In this document: piece by piece, positions 17,239 to 27,006 of the stretch
How the letters are laid out: each line of letters begins with the position of its first letter
How positions within the stretch are numbered: position 1 is the first letter of the stretch
Source: Idiomarina piscisalsi
Lineage (GTDB): Bacteria > Pseudomonadota > Gammaproteobacteria > Enterobacterales > Alteromonadaceae
Reading direction: 5' to 3'
Assembly: GCF_003987095.1 (NCBI RefSeq)
Contig: NZ_PIQA01000006.1
Span: 183,776-247,775 of the forward strand
Length of the DNA stretch: 64,000 nt
Notes under the pieces: generated by a model
The model's database searches: none
What the model was told of the DNA's origin: nothing
Seen by the model: only the letters and a program-made list of their open reading frames with translations
Position numbers and translations under genes: made by a program

Positions 17239-18342
17239 ATGAAAGGAAAGTCAGTTACTCTACTTTTGGGAACTCTTTCGGGAGGAGGTTCTGAATCTGT
17301 TTGCATTAACCTTGCGAATTTCTTGTCGGCTCGGGGATGGGATGTAACCTTAGTTTGCGTAAACTTGAAAAGCCGTGATTATGAAAGTGCTGTTACAGAT
17401 AAGGTTAACTTAGTTGATCTAAAAGCCCCAAGACTAATGCTTGCTTTTTTCTATTTAATTCCTTTCCTTAGAAAGGAACAGCCTTCACTAGTTTTAAGTT
17501 TCCATTACTACACGGCTTCCCTTTTGTTGCTATGCAGACTTTTTTTAAGAAAAAAATATAAAGTTCTATTAAGAAACAATATATCTCTTTCTTCGTCTGA
17601 AAAGAATAAAGAAGGTTTGGATAAAATAGCTTTCAAATTTGTAAAGTTAATTTACAAGAAGTTTGATGCAGTAATAAGTCAGTGCAAAAGCATGGAAAAG
17701 GAGCTACTATCCAGCTACGGTGTATCACCAAAAAAGTCTCACGTTATTTATAACCCATTAAAACCCTTACAAATTCAAAAGAACAAAAAAGAAATTAAAG
17801 GTGTGCCCGAGAATTATATTTTGAGTGTAGGGAGACTTTCCGATCAAAAGCAATTTCGGCATGCAATATACGCACTTAAGATGCTTTCTGAACAGGGTTA
17901 CGACAGTTTAAGGCTAGTTATTGTTGGCCAGGGGGGGGAGCTTAAGAATCTTAAAGATTATAGCAGGGAACTTTGTGTTAGCGAACGCGTAATATTCTTG
18001 GGGTTTACAAAGGAATTAGGAATGCTTTACAAGGGAGCTAAACTTACATTAATGACTTCTAAGTTTGAGGGCTTTCCAAATGTTCTTATAGAGTCAATAA
18101 GTGTTGGTACCCCGGTGGTTAGTTATGATTGCGCGACTGGCCCATCTGAAATAGTGGTTGACAATGTCAATGGCCTTCTTGTTGAAAAGAACAATAAAAC
18201 TCGACTTGTAAAAGCTTTAACTAGTGTTTTGGATGCTGACTGGGATAGTGATGAAATTATAGGGACCTCATTAAGGTTCTCTCCTGACTCCATTGTACCT
18301 CAGTATGAGAGGCTGCTTTTGTCTTATCAGAAAAATAATTAA
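17239..18342 (+). CDS. Glycosyltransferase family 4
   Basis: A 367-aa GT-B enzyme. LGTLSGGGSESVCINLANFL marks the N-terminal donor-independent Rossmann half. The C-terminal half has LSVGRLSDQKQF, VIVGQGGELKNL and the retaining-GT4 E-x7-E type motif FEGFPNVLIESISVGTPVV. The frame is open from 17146, but the ATG at 17239, four bases past the stop of the preceding gene, gives the expected N-terminus and is preferred. ATGPSEIV after the motif is common in GT4 enzymes that use UDP-GalNAc, GlcNAc or galactose, but the donor cannot be assigned. Confidence 0.87.
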   Translation: MKGKSVTLLLGTLSGGGSESVCINLANFLSARGWDVTLVCVNLKSRDYESAVTDKVNLVDLKAPRLMLAFFYLIPFLRKEQPSLVLSFHYYTASLLLLCRLFLRKKYKVLLRNNISLSSSEKNKEGLDKIAFKFVKLIYKKFDAVISQCKSMEKELLSSYGVSPKKSHVIYNPLKPLQIQKNKKEIKGVPENYILSVGRLSDQKQFRHAIYALKMLSEQGYDSLRLVIVGQGGELKNLKDYSRELCVSERVIFLGFTKELGMLYKGAKLTLMTSKFEGFPNVLIESISVGTPVVSYDCATGPSEIVVDNVNGLLVEKNNKTRLVKALTSVLDADWDSDEIIGTSLRFSPDSIVPQYERLLLSYQKNN

Positions 18343-18400
18343 ACATGGTGCGAAAAACGGTTACTAAGATACTGTCATTATTTCGGTTTGAGGATAAGTT

Positions 18401-19504
18401 TTGACGCACGTTGGTTTATTTGTAACTTTTTTTATAGGCTTAGTTAGCGCATTATTACTACTTAGTAATGATGGTAATGGAAAAAAATACTCTCTTTTCT
18501 TTTCTGTCCTACTAGTATTCTTGTACGTCATTTTAATGCTAGTTCGAGATGTTTCAGCACCAAATGATTTCGGCAATTATACAATAATGTATGAGCAGTT
18601 AACCTCATTTGGAAAAGTCTGGAATGCATATCATGGAAACTATACTTTTAGTTTCCTTCAATACCTAGGTAGAGCTACAGGGTTATCTTCAGAGCAATTT
18701 CATGCGCTGTTTTCTCTTTTAACTGCTTTATTGATGTACAGAGCGTTTTATCTTCTCCTGGAGGACAAAAAGTACGCACTTATTGCTTTTGCGTTATTTC
18801 TTTTATCATCAACTTTTATCTTTTTATACGCGAATGTTTTAAGGCAAGGGTTGGCACTTAGCCTAATGATGCTTGCTGCTGCTTACTATTGGAGGCGCAA
18901 AGGGTTTAGCTTTCTAATTGTTTCTGTACTTGCTTTTTTCGCCCATTTCTCCGCTATTATCTTCTTTTTGGCTATTCTACTTGGCAAATGGTTGCCATTG
19001 AGGAGGAATCTTGGCCGGGCTCTTCTTATCCTATTGCCTGCTCTTCCGCTATTTGGCTACATACTCATGGACGTGTTAGGTCTAGTTAGCCTATTACAGA
19101 GCGTTGAGAAATATTCGAACTATGACTACAGCAGCAAGATATTTTACGTAAAACTAGTTATTTCGTATTTTTTCTTAGTTTCGCTTTTTATTCTAAATAA
19201 CAGTAATAAGAAGTACGCATTTCAACCTAAAGTAAACCTAGCGGAAAAGAGCACTTACGTTTTCTCGGTTTATGGTTATTTAATTGCAGCCAGTTTTGCT
19301 TTGTTATCTATTCCTCTTATGTCGGCTAGGGTTCATTACTTTTCAAACGCTTTAATGCCAATGTTGGCTGTTATCTTTTTGTTTTTGCCTTTTAGGCTTC
19401 GCTTTGAAGTTAAAGTTACTCTTGTTGTTGCTATTGCAACTGCAGTTGGCATGGTTAGCTACTTCTACCCTTCATCGGCGTCGCAGCTGGGTGTTTATGG
19501 GTAA
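18401..19504 (+). CDS. wzy: EpsG-family O-unit polymerase (Wzy-like)
   Basis: A 367-aa polytopic membrane protein with about 10 to 11 hydrophobic segments and a large extra-cytoplasmic loop near residues 45-95. RDVSAPNDFGNYTIMYEQL and ANVLRQGLALSLMMLAAAYY match the EpsG branch of polysaccharide polymerases. It would link lipid-borne repeat units in the periplasm. It is the only Wzy candidate in the first module. The start appears to be TTG 18401 with GAGGAT upstream; the in-frame ATGs further in would cut the first membrane helix. There is a 58-base gap before it. Confidence 0.78.
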   Translation: MTHVGLFVTFFIGLVSALLLLSNDGNGKKYSLFFSVLLVFLYVILMLVRDVSAPNDFGNYTIMYEQLTSFGKVWNAYHGNYTFSFLQYLGRATGLSSEQFHALFSLLTALLMYRAFYLLLEDKKYALIAFALFLLSSTFIFLYANVLRQGLALSLMMLAAAYYWRRKGFSFLIVSVLAFFAHFSAIIFFLAILLGKWLPLRRNLGRALLILLPALPLFGYILMDVLGLVSLLQSVEKYSNYDYSSKIFYVKLVISYFFLVSLFILNNSNKKYAFQPKVNLAEKSTYVFSVYGYLIAASFALLSIPLMSARVHYFSNALMPMLAVIFLFLPFRLRFEVKVTLVVAIATAVGMVSYFYPSSASQLGVYG

Positions 19505-19544
19505 CAGAAAATCTACTTCTTTTGCACAGTTATAAGGTTTTACT

Positions 19545-20657
19545 TTGAAAGTACTTTACCTGGTTTCCACACTGAAGCGGACTGGACCTACGAACCAGCT
19601 TTTAAACTTGGTCTCGAGAGTTAGCAATAAATTTGAAACTGTTGTGGTGACGCTTTCACCTGAGGAAAATGATTCTCTTAAAAACGACTTTATTGGAAAA
19701 GGCGTTAAAGTTAGATCTCTTAACCTTTCGAGACTTGCCGGACTTTTTTGGTCAAAGAAAGCGTTAAAGGAAGTAATCCTAGATGAGCAGCCCGACATCA
19801 TTCACAGCCAAGGTGTACGCTCAGACAGCTTGGCTGTAAGAGCATCTTCCTTTATACCCAGCATAACTACCGTAAGGAACTTTCCTCAGTTAGATTTACT
19901 GATGACCTATGGTAATTTCAAAGGTAAGCTGCTTGAGTTGAATCAACTAAAAGCATTAAGAAAAATGTCTGCTGTCTGCGGAGTATCACGAGCTGTAACT
20001 CGAAATCTAATTAGTCACTATGGTTTGGATAAGGTTACGTGTGTTCTAAATGGTGTTGATACTGAAAGGTATAGCTCCGTATCTAACGACATAAAAGAAG
20101 AGCGTCGTAAAAGTCTCAACTTGCCTGTTTCCGAATACCAATTCATATCGACAGGGCACTTAAGCTCGCGTAAAAACCCAATAGGCTTAATTAATGCGTT
20201 CCGGGAAGCGTTCGGAACAGGGGAAAAGGTATCATTGGTAATGGTTGGTGGTGGCGAGCTTGAAAGTGAATGCAAGCTGTTAGCTAAAGATCTCAACATT
20301 CATTTTACTGGGCGAGTAACAAACGTTCACGACTATTTAGCAGCAAGTGATTGCTTTGTATCAGTGTCTTTAGCGGAAGGTATGCCTAACGCGGCTCTAG
20401 AGGCTATGGCAACTGGTTTGCCGGTCATTCTGTCAGATATCCCTCCTCATAAAGAGATATTTGAGCTCAACTCTAATATTGGCTCTCAATTCCGATTAAA
20501 TGAGCCTGATGAGCTGGTTTCCAAGTTAAAAAGTATGATTAGTGATAACCGTGATAGTTATACCGCCGCATTAAGCGAGATTATTGAATCAGAATTGAGC
20601 GCTGATGTAATGGCCTCTAGGTACATGTCCCTGTATAAAAGCATTCTGGGAACATAA
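19545..20657 (+). CDS. Glycosyltransferase family 4
   Basis: A 370-aa GT-B enzyme. The N-terminus VLYLVSTLKRTGPTNQLLNL and DIIHSQGVRSDSLAVRAS form the acceptor half. The C-terminus contains STGHLSSRKNPIGLINAF, VMVGGGELESECK and AEGMPNAALEAMATGLPVIL, the retaining GT4 donor motif. The start is TTG 19545 after AAGG; later ATG codons would remove the first strand. It sits between the polymerase and a GT2 gene, and is one of five glycosyltransferases in the first operon counting the initiating transferase. Donor and linkage cannot be predicted. Confidence 0.87.
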   Translation: MKVLYLVSTLKRTGPTNQLLNLVSRVSNKFETVVVTLSPEENDSLKNDFIGKGVKVRSLNLSRLAGLFWSKKALKEVILDEQPDIIHSQGVRSDSLAVRASSFIPSITTVRNFPQLDLLMTYGNFKGKLLELNQLKALRKMSAVCGVSRAVTRNLISHYGLDKVTCVLNGVDTERYSSVSNDIKEERRKSLNLPVSEYQFISTGHLSSRKNPIGLINAFREAFGTGEKVSLVMVGGGELESECKLLAKDLNIHFTGRVTNVHDYLAASDCFVSVSLAEGMPNAALEAMATGLPVILSDIPPHKEIFELNSNIGSQFRLNEPDELVSKLKSMISDNRDSYTAALSEIIESELSADVMASRYMSLYKSILGT

Positions 20658-20661
20658 TCCA

Positions 20662-21510
20662 ATGACAGAACTAAATAATAAGTTGAACATTTCGGTATTA
20701 ATGTCAGTTTACGATGGGGATAAGCCGAATTGGTTTGATGAAGCCTTGCACAGCATTCTCGTTGAACAATCTCCCGGTCAGTTGGTTTTGGTTATTGATG
20801 GTACTATTTCCGAGAAGCTGGAAAACATAATAAGTAAATATTACAACGTGAACCCCGATGTTTTAAATGTTATCCGTCTGGATAGAAATAAGGGGCTTGC
20901 TCACGCATTGAACGTTGGGTTGCGTTATTGCAATTATGAATTGGTAGCAAGAATGGATGCTGACGATATTAGTTATCCAACGAGGCTAAAAACACAACAG
21001 TCTTACTTTTTAAAGGATACTGACTTAGATATTCTTGGGTCACCTGCTATTGATATAGACGCAAATGGGGCTTCAGTTGGTTTGAGAGGCGTACCCATTT
21101 CGCACCAAGAAATTTATAAGCTGATGTGGACCTGTCCTTTGATTCACCCCTCCGTTATGTTTAAGAAAGACAAGATCTTAGCGGCTGGAGGTTATTCCGA
21201 AAAACTGAAAAGAAGGCAAGATTACGAATTGTGGTTCAGGTGTGCTGAGCTGGGGTATCGCTTTAAAAACGCAGAAGAAACATTAATAAAATATAGAATA
21301 ACTGAGGACACTCATAAACGTAACAACCTTTCTGTGGCATGGAGTCAATATAAAATCGGTTTAAGTGGTGTATCGTCTCTAGGGCTTGGTGTAAAAGCCC
21401 GTTTGGGGGTTGCTTTTCCTGTAATAAAAGCATTATTACCTACTCCACTAAGGAAGTTACTCATACATGTTTCTAATGTGTTTGACCCTCGAGGGAGAAA
21501 GAATGCTTAG
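20662..21510 (+). CDS. Glycosyltransferase family 2
   Basis: A 282-aa inverting GT-A enzyme. NISVLMSVYDGDKPNWFDEA opens the fold, VIDGTISEKLENI follows, and the metal-binding motif is ARMDADDISYPTRL near residue 97. ILGSPAIDIDANG and HPSVMFKK are common in GT2 enzymes that make beta-galactosyl or rhamnosyl links, including WbbL- and AmsE-like proteins. ATG 20662 is five bases past the previous stop. The 3' end overlaps the next gene by 8 bases, which suggests translational coupling. Confidence 0.88.
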   Translation: MTELNNKLNISVLMSVYDGDKPNWFDEALHSILVEQSPGQLVLVIDGTISEKLENIISKYYNVNPDVLNVIRLDRNKGLAHALNVGLRYCNYELVARMDADDISYPTRLKTQQSYFLKDTDLDILGSPAIDIDANGASVGLRGVPISHQEIYKLMWTCPLIHPSVMFKKDKILAAGGYSEKLKRRQDYELWFRCAELGYRFKNAEETLIKYRITEDTHKRNNLSVAWSQYKIGLSGVSSLGLGVKARLGVAFPVIKALLPTPLRKLLIHVSNVFDPRGRKNA

Positions 21511-22450
21511 TGGCTCATTAGAAAATATAGGAGTTCTCGTTACAGGCTCCACAGGCTTTATCGGGCAGGTGTTAAGTCAAAACCTTATACGCAGCGGCTG
21601 TGAAGTAACGGGCACCGCAACTAAGAAGCGACCGGGAGTTCTGGCTGTCCCCTTAACAACTGACGACTGGGGGCACGCGCTGGAAGGCATCGACACAGTC
21701 ATTCACTGCGCTGCATTAGCTCATGTTCCAGAGTCAAAAGACGAATCGTTCAAAGCCCAGGTTCGTGCATTGAATGTAGAAGCTCCAGCAACCCTAGCCA
21801 GGCAAGCAAAAGAACACGGCGTAAAGCGCTTTATATTTCTAAGCTCAGTAAAAGCTATGGGTGAGTCAACACCGCCCAATTCACCTTACAGAAACAACAG
21901 CGAATGCTCACCAGAAGACCTATACGGTAAGTCAAAACGCGACGCGGAGCTGGCCTTAAAAAAAGAGTTAGAAGGCTCAGCTACTGAACTCGTGATTATT
22001 CGACCTCCTTTGGTCTACGGTCCTGGGGTAAAGGGGAACTTTAAAGCGTTAATGGGGCTGGCAAAAAAGAACCTGCCGCTTCCGTTTGGTTCAGTAGAAA
22101 ATAAAAGAAGTTTGGTTTCGCTCGACAACCTTGTCAGCTTAATTGTTACTTGTGTCAAACACCCAGAGCCTTTAAACGGTACTTTTTTGGTTAGCGATGA
22201 CCACGATGTTTCAAGCAAAGAGCTTTTTGAAACTCTAACCCGGGCTTATGGTAAAGACCCCAAACTTTGGCCATTTCCAGTAAGTTTAATGAAGCTTGGC
22301 GCAACAATTTTAGGTAAAAAAAACATTGCTGACAGGCTGTTTGGTAATTTACAGCTCGACATTAGCCACACAAAAAAGACTCTTAACTGGGAACCTCCCG
22401 TCGCCTTCGAAGACGCCATACAAAAATGCGTTAATTCAGAAAACCAATAG
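21503..22450 (+). CDS. SDR-family nucleotide-sugar reductase/epimerase, WbpV-like (UDP-QuiNAc forming)
   Basis: A 315-aa extended SDR. The cofactor motif VLVTGSTGFIGQVL is near residue 11, the catalytic region is FLSSVKAMGES and the Tyr-Lys pair is in LYGKSKRDAE. The frame is open from 21467, but ATG 21503 follows GAGGGAGAAAGA and is preferred. Proteins of this type, such as WbpV, reduce UDP-4-keto-6-deoxy-GlcNAc to UDP-QuiNAc, and the required 4,6-dehydratase is encoded at 31084. The gene directly precedes a PglC-size initiating transferase, an arrangement common in QuiNAc- or FucNAc-initiated O-antigens. A generic UDP-glucose 4-epimerase-like role is the alternative. Confidence 0.72.
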   Translation: MLSGSLENIGVLVTGSTGFIGQVLSQNLIRSGCEVTGTATKKRPGVLAVPLTTDDWGHALEGIDTVIHCAALAHVPESKDESFKAQVRALNVEAPATLARQAKEHGVKRFIFLSSVKAMGESTPPNSPYRNNSECSPEDLYGKSKRDAELALKKELEGSATELVIIRPPLVYGPGVKGNFKALMGLAKKNLPLPFGSVENKRSLVSLDNLVSLIVTCVKHPEPLNGTFLVSDDHDVSSKELFETLTRAYGKDPKLWPFPVSLMKLGATILGKKNIADRLFGNLQLDISHTKKTLNWEPPVAFEDAIQKCVNSENQ

Positions 22451-23013
22451 TGGTAATTCATTCAATGATTCGATGCCTCGATTTTATATTCGCGCTACTG
22501 GGCTTAGCTGTCGGGCTGCCTATACTCATTCTGCTGACTCTTATAGGCTTGTTCGACACAGGTTCTCCTATCTTCCGACAAGAACGAGTAGGCAAAAACA
22601 AAAAGCCCTTTGTCTTAGTCAAATTCAGAACCATGAAAAAAGACACCGCTTCTGTTGCAAGCCATTTAGCCAGCAGTACGTCTATTACTAAGTTCGGCCA
22701 TTTTTTACGCCGCACTAAACTGGATGAGCTTCCTCAGCTTTGGAATGTTTTAAAGGGCGAAATGAGTCTAGTTGGCCCACGGCCAGGGCTTTTTAACCAG
22801 GAAGAGCTAACCCAAGCGCGCGAAGCAAAAGACGTGTTTAACGTTCGCCCTGGCATAACCGGGTTAGCGCAAGTAAACGAAATAGACATGTCCACACCGC
22901 AGTTACTGGCAGAAACCGACGCAAGAATGATTAGCACACTCAATATAAAAAGCTACTTTCAGTATATTTTAATGACGGTTACCGGCAAAGGTTCTGGAGA
23001 CAGAGTGAAATGA
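22450..23013 (+). CDS. Initiating sugar-phosphate transferase (PglC-size, bacterial sugar transferase family)
   Basis: A 187-aa monotopic phosphoglycosyl transferase. A reentrant membrane helix (residues about 6-30, ending LTLIGLFDTGSPIFRQ) precedes the catalytic core with QERVGKNKKPF, VKFRTM, RRTKLDELPQLWNVLKGEMS and LVGPRPGL, whose Asp-Glu pair and PRP turn are family hallmarks. It lacks the N-terminal extension of WcaJ/WbaP. It would transfer a sugar-1-phosphate, most likely QuiNAc or another UDP-HexNAc derivative, to undecaprenyl phosphate to start the repeat unit. The GTG at 22450 overlaps the preceding stop by one base; ATG 22465 is an alternative start. Confidence 0.9.
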   Translation: MVIHSMIRCLDFIFALLGLAVGLPILILLTLIGLFDTGSPIFRQERVGKNKKPFVLVKFRTMKKDTASVASHLASSTSITKFGHFLRRTKLDELPQLWNVLKGEMSLVGPRPGLFNQEELTQAREAKDVFNVRPGITGLAQVNEIDMSTPQLLAETDARMISTLNIKSYFQYILMTVTGKGSGDRVK

Positions 23014-24065
23014 AGGTGTTAGTAACAGGAACAGCGGGCTTTATTGGTTTTTACACCGCCTTGAAACTGCTTAAACAAGGCCACCAGGTAGTAGGGCTGG
23101 ACAGCATTAACGACTACTACGATGTAAACCTAAAATATGGACGACTGAAAGAAAGTGGTATCGACAAAGACGACATTGAGTACGGGGCTGCAGTTCAATC
23201 TCAAAGCTATCCAGACTACCGTTTTATAAAGTTACAACTTGAGGATAAAGCTGCACTCAACGGCCTGTTTGAAAATGAGCAGTTTGACGCCGTCTGTAAC
23301 CTAGCCGCCCAGGCAGGGGTGCGTTATTCACTGGAAAACCCCGACGCTTACATAGACGCTAACATTGTCGGATTTATGAATGTGCTTGAGGCCTGCCGTC
23401 ATAACAATGTGAAAAACTTGAGTTATGCTTCTAGTTCATCGGTGTATGGCTTGAATGAGGCTATGCCGTTTTCAACTTCGCACGGAGTTAACCACCCGGT
23501 TAGCTTGTACGCGGCCACGAAAAAGTCGAATGAGTTAATGGCGCATACCTACGCACACTTGTATGGCATACAATGTACAGGGCTGCGCTTTTTTACCGTT
23601 TATGGGCCTTGGGGCAGGCCCGACATGGCGCCTTTTATTTTCACCAAGGCAGCATTGAACGGTGACACCATTAAAGTCTTTAATAACGGTAAAATGAAGC
23701 GTGACTTCACCTATATTGACGACATTGTCGAGGGTGTGGTGCGCGTTATTGAAAACCCATGCGAAGTCAACAGTGAATGGAGTGCTAAACAACCGGACCC
23801 TTCCAGCTCCTCGGCGCCTTATAGAATTTATAATATAGGTAACAGCCAACCCATTGAGCTTATGACTTTTATAGAGGCTGTTGAAAATGCGGCGGGCGTG
23901 GAAATACAAAAAGACTTTCAGCCCATCCAGCCCGGCGATGTTGTTGCTACTTATGCTGACGTTTCTGAACTAGAAGCCGATATGGGGTACAAACCGGCTA
24001 CGCCTGTTAAAGAGGGCATGAAACGCACGGTTGACTGGTATCGCAGCTTTTACAGTATGGCTTAA
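23010..24065 (+). CDS. UDP-glucuronate 4-epimerase (CapI/LspL-like)
   Basis: A 351-aa extended SDR. MKVLVTGTAGFIGFYTALKL holds the NAD motif, INDYYDVNLKYGRL near residue 35 is diagnostic of UDP-GlcA 4-epimerases, and the catalytic region is SSSSVYGL with Tyr and Lys in YAATKKSNEL. GLRFFTVYGPWGRPDMA is also typical. It interconverts UDP-glucuronate (from Ugd at 5262) and UDP-galacturonate. It overlaps the preceding transferase gene by 4 bases and is the last gene of the compact first operon before a 114-base gap. Confidence 0.92.
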   Translation: MKVLVTGTAGFIGFYTALKLLKQGHQVVGLDSINDYYDVNLKYGRLKESGIDKDDIEYGAAVQSQSYPDYRFIKLQLEDKAALNGLFENEQFDAVCNLAAQAGVRYSLENPDAYIDANIVGFMNVLEACRHNNVKNLSYASSSSVYGLNEAMPFSTSHGVNHPVSLYAATKKSNELMAHTYAHLYGIQCTGLRFFTVYGPWGRPDMAPFIFTKAALNGDTIKVFNNGKMKRDFTYIDDIVEGVVRVIENPCEVNSEWSAKQPDPSSSSAPYRIYNIGNSQPIELMTFIEAVENAAGVEIQKDFQPIQPGDVVATYADVSELEADMGYKPATPVKEGMKRTVDWYRSFYSMA

Positions 24066-24179
24066 GCTGTTACTTTTCTCTGTTAACAAATTGCTGTATC
24101 TTACTTAACACTTTTACCTGTTGCCGCGCTCAAGTTTCAATACTGGGTTTTAATACTAAAGATAATTGAGGGTTACACC

Positions 24180-26951
24180 TTGCTGACTATGAATAAAAAC
24201 GCCTTAAACGCCATGCAACTATCTGTATCTACTGTTTTCTTTGCTGCCTTTTTTGCTTTGGTAACAAGCTTGTTTTCAGTAAATGCTGCGGCGCAGTCTA
24301 TGCCCAGCCAGGAACAGTTAGAGCAACTGCAAAGCTTGCCGCGTGCGCAGCAAGAGGCACTGGCGCGCCAGTATGGTATTGACCCTTCAGCAATTGACGA
24401 ATTTAACGCCGCCCAGCGTGACGGCGACTCCAGTGCCAAGCAAGAGATAGATCCGGTTGGTGAGCGTTCGAGTAATGGACAAATGGGTCAGGCAGGCTCG
24501 TCTTTCTTACCGGCTGATTTAGAAAAAGAATTCAGCCGTGGCCGTTCAGAGTTAAAACCCTTTGGTTATGACATTTTTTCTGGCGAGCCTAAAACCTTCG
24601 CACCAGTAGCGCATGCGCCTATCCCTGCTAACTACTTAATTAGCGTGGGCGATGTTATTCATGTAGAACTGTTTGGTAAGCAAGATGAGAGTTTTAAGCT
24701 AACGGTAAACCGTGACGGCAGCATTGTTTTGCCCGACGTAGGTGAAATGAAAGTTGCCGGTATGACGTACTCACTTATGCAAGAGATGATTCACCATCAG
24801 GTGCAGGAGCGCCTTATTGGTTATAAAGCGGCCGTTAGCATGGGCGAACTGCGCTCTATTCAGGTATTTATTGTGGGCGAGGCCTACAAACCGGGAGCCT
24901 ACACCGTCAGTTCGCTGGCTACCATAAGCCAGGCCTTGTATGTAGCGGGCGGCGTTTCTGATATTGCCTCATTGCGTTCGGTGCGTTTAATGCGCGGCGG
25001 TAAAGTCGCATCCGAATTTGACTTATACGACTTACTGCTACAAGGCGACGCGTCTGCTGACAAGATTCTAAAAAGTGGTGACGTTATTTTTATTCCGGCA
25101 CGCGGCGACATGGTGGCGGTAAAAGGTGAAGTAAAACGCCCTGCGCTTTACGAATTAAAAGGCGATGAGACACTAGAAGACGTTTTGGAATTTGCCGGCG
25201 GCGCTACCGACTCAGCCTATTTAAGCTCTGCCGAACTGCGCAGAATTGTAAAAGGTAAACGCCTGGTTAGCACTGTAGACTTAACGACAGAAAAAGACTT
25301 AAACCGTGAGCTTAATGGTGGTGACGCTTTAACCATTCGTCAGGTATCGCAAGAGCTGGACAACAGCCTGATGGTTGTAGGTGCGGTTACCCGGCCAGGA
25401 TATTACGAATGGCAAAATGGTATGCGCATTAACGATATATTGCGTGACGTTCGCCATGACCTATTAGAGCAGGCTGACTTGGGCTACGGTTTGGTAGTGC
25501 GCGAGGAAGGCCCACGCCGCGACGTGAAAATTCTGCAGTTTGATGTGGCAGACGCTATTAACGGTGTTGAGGGCGAAAATTTGCGCCTGAACGAACGTGA
25601 TCAGCTGGTGGTTTTCAGCCGCTTTGAAACCAAAGCGGAAGAGCGCGATAACTTGTCACGTTATACCTTGTCGGAACAAGAGCGTGAATATCAGCAGCGT
25701 CAGCGCCAGTTAGATGCCTATCGCGACGCCTACTTAAATGACGTGGTTAATACTAAATTAGGGGGCTCTTCAGAAAGTCCCGATGCTGAAAACGAAGACA
25801 AAATAGTACCGTTGCGCGAACTGTTTACTGAAAAACAGGAAGAAAAGCCGACGGTAAAAGAAGAGTTGGCGATGTATTCGCGCCAGAACTTACTAGAGCC
25901 TATTATGCAGCGCTTGCAGCGCCAGCGCACGGAAACGGGTAATGCGCCATTTGTTTCTGTAGCTGGTGAGGTGATGCACCCGGGCATTTACCCCTTAGTT
26001 GAAAACGCAACGGCTGAGAAGTTATTGGCCGCAGCGGGTGGCCTGAAAAATGGTGCCTACATGGACCAAGCCGAAATTACTCGCTGGGCTATTGGTAAAG
26101 ACAACGCCAACACCGACTATTTAAAAATAGATTTAGCGGCAGTACTAAACGGTGAAGTCGATGTGCCGTTACAGGGTCGTGACCGTTTAAACGTGCTGAG
26201 TATACCTGAGTGGCAGAATACTTACGAAGTTACTCTTCGTGGCGAAGTGCGCTTCCCCGGCACTTACGCCATTAAACGTGGCGAAACCCTGACCGACGTT
26301 ATTGAACGTGCCGGCGGCTTCACCGACCATGCGTTTCTTGAAGGTGCTGTATTCACGCGGGAGGAGCTACAAGAACAAGAGCAAAAACGCAAAGAGATGC
26401 TCGCACAGGAACTACAGCGTGAAATTGCGAGTAATATGATTACCGGTACCGGCGACGCTAACCAGTCTTACGAGCAAATGCGCACCTTGCTGGCCGACTT
26501 AATGTCGACACCGGCGGTGGGTCGTTTAATTATGGATTTACCCAAAGTGTTGTCAATGAACGGCACGCGTGACGTGCAGTTAAAAGACGGCGACACACTG
26601 CATGTGCCTTCACGTAGTGATTCCATTAGCATTATGGGTGAGGTACAAATGGCCACCTCGTATCGGTTTGACCCAGAGCTAACGGTTGATGACTACATAA
26701 GCCGTAGTGGCGGAACAAAAGAGAAAGCCGATACTGACCGTATATACGTAGTCAAAGCTAATGGCGCGATAGAACCTTATAAAGGCGGCAGTACCTGGTT
26801 TGGCTTTGGCGGTGGTACCGAGCTACAACCCGGTGACGCCATTGTGGTTCCGCTGGATACGACGTACCAGGAGAACTTAGAGTTGTGGTCGCAAGTAACC
26901 AATATTATTTATAACTCGGCAGTGGCAGTTGCAGCCATTACGAGTATTTAA
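24180..26951 (+). CDS. Large SLBB-domain polysaccharide export protein (Wza/OtnA-like)
   Basis: A 923-aa outer-membrane polysaccharide export (OPX) family protein, about twice the length of Wza. A signal peptide occupies roughly residues 10-38, ending VNAAAQS. After a Gln-rich linker comes the polysaccharide export domain (NYLISVGDVIHVELFG near residue 155), followed by several SLBB units, each beginning with a pattern like VVGAVTRPGYYEW, VAGEVMHPGIYPL or LRGEVRFPGTYAI, and a C-terminal hydrophobic stretch. GAGGG at 24168-24172 sits 7 bases before TTG 24180 but 16 before ATG 24189, so TTG is favoured. With the Gfc-like genes it probably forms the outer-membrane exit for the Wzy-made glycan. 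Confidence 0.88.
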   Translation: MLTMNKNALNAMQLSVSTVFFAAFFALVTSLFSVNAAAQSMPSQEQLEQLQSLPRAQQEALARQYGIDPSAIDEFNAAQRDGDSSAKQEIDPVGERSSNGQMGQAGSSFLPADLEKEFSRGRSELKPFGYDIFSGEPKTFAPVAHAPIPANYLISVGDVIHVELFGKQDESFKLTVNRDGSIVLPDVGEMKVAGMTYSLMQEMIHHQVQERLIGYKAAVSMGELRSIQVFIVGEAYKPGAYTVSSLATISQALYVAGGVSDIASLRSVRLMRGGKVASEFDLYDLLLQGDASADKILKSGDVIFIPARGDMVAVKGEVKRPALYELKGDETLEDVLEFAGGATDSAYLSSAELRRIVKGKRLVSTVDLTTEKDLNRELNGGDALTIRQVSQELDNSLMVVGAVTRPGYYEWQNGMRINDILRDVRHDLLEQADLGYGLVVREEGPRRDVKILQFDVADAINGVEGENLRLNERDQLVVFSRFETKAEERDNLSRYTLSEQEREYQQRQRQLDAYRDAYLNDVVNTKLGGSSESPDAENEDKIVPLRELFTEKQEEKPTVKEELAMYSRQNLLEPIMQRLQRQRTETGNAPFVSVAGEVMHPGIYPLVENATAEKLLAAAGGLKNGAYMDQAEITRWAIGKDNANTDYLKIDLAAVLNGEVDVPLQGRDRLNVLSIPEWQNTYEVTLRGEVRFPGTYAIKRGETLTDVIERAGGFTDHAFLEGAVFTREELQEQEQKRKEMLAQELQREIASNMITGTGDANQSYEQMRTLLADLMSTPAVGRLIMDLPKVLSMNGTRDVQLKDGDTLHVPSRSDSISIMGEVQMATSYRFDPELTVDDYISRSGGTKEKADTDRIYVVKANGAIEPYKGGSTWFGFGGGTELQPGDAIVVPLDTTYQENLELWSQVTNIIYNSAVAVAAITSI

Positions 26952-26980
26952 TGGTCATTCGATAAATCTTGTTTGCATTT

Positions 26981-26995
26981 TGTTGCGTAGCAACA
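26981..26995. promoter_or_regulatory. Short hairpin TGTTGC-GTA-GCAACA
   Basis: A 6-bp perfect stem with a 3-base loop lies 30 bases after the OPX gene and about 80 bases before the next start. There is no T-run, so it is more likely an operator or an RNA-end element than a terminator. Confidence 0.35.
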
Positions 26996-27006
26996 TAATA
27001 TGGAAA

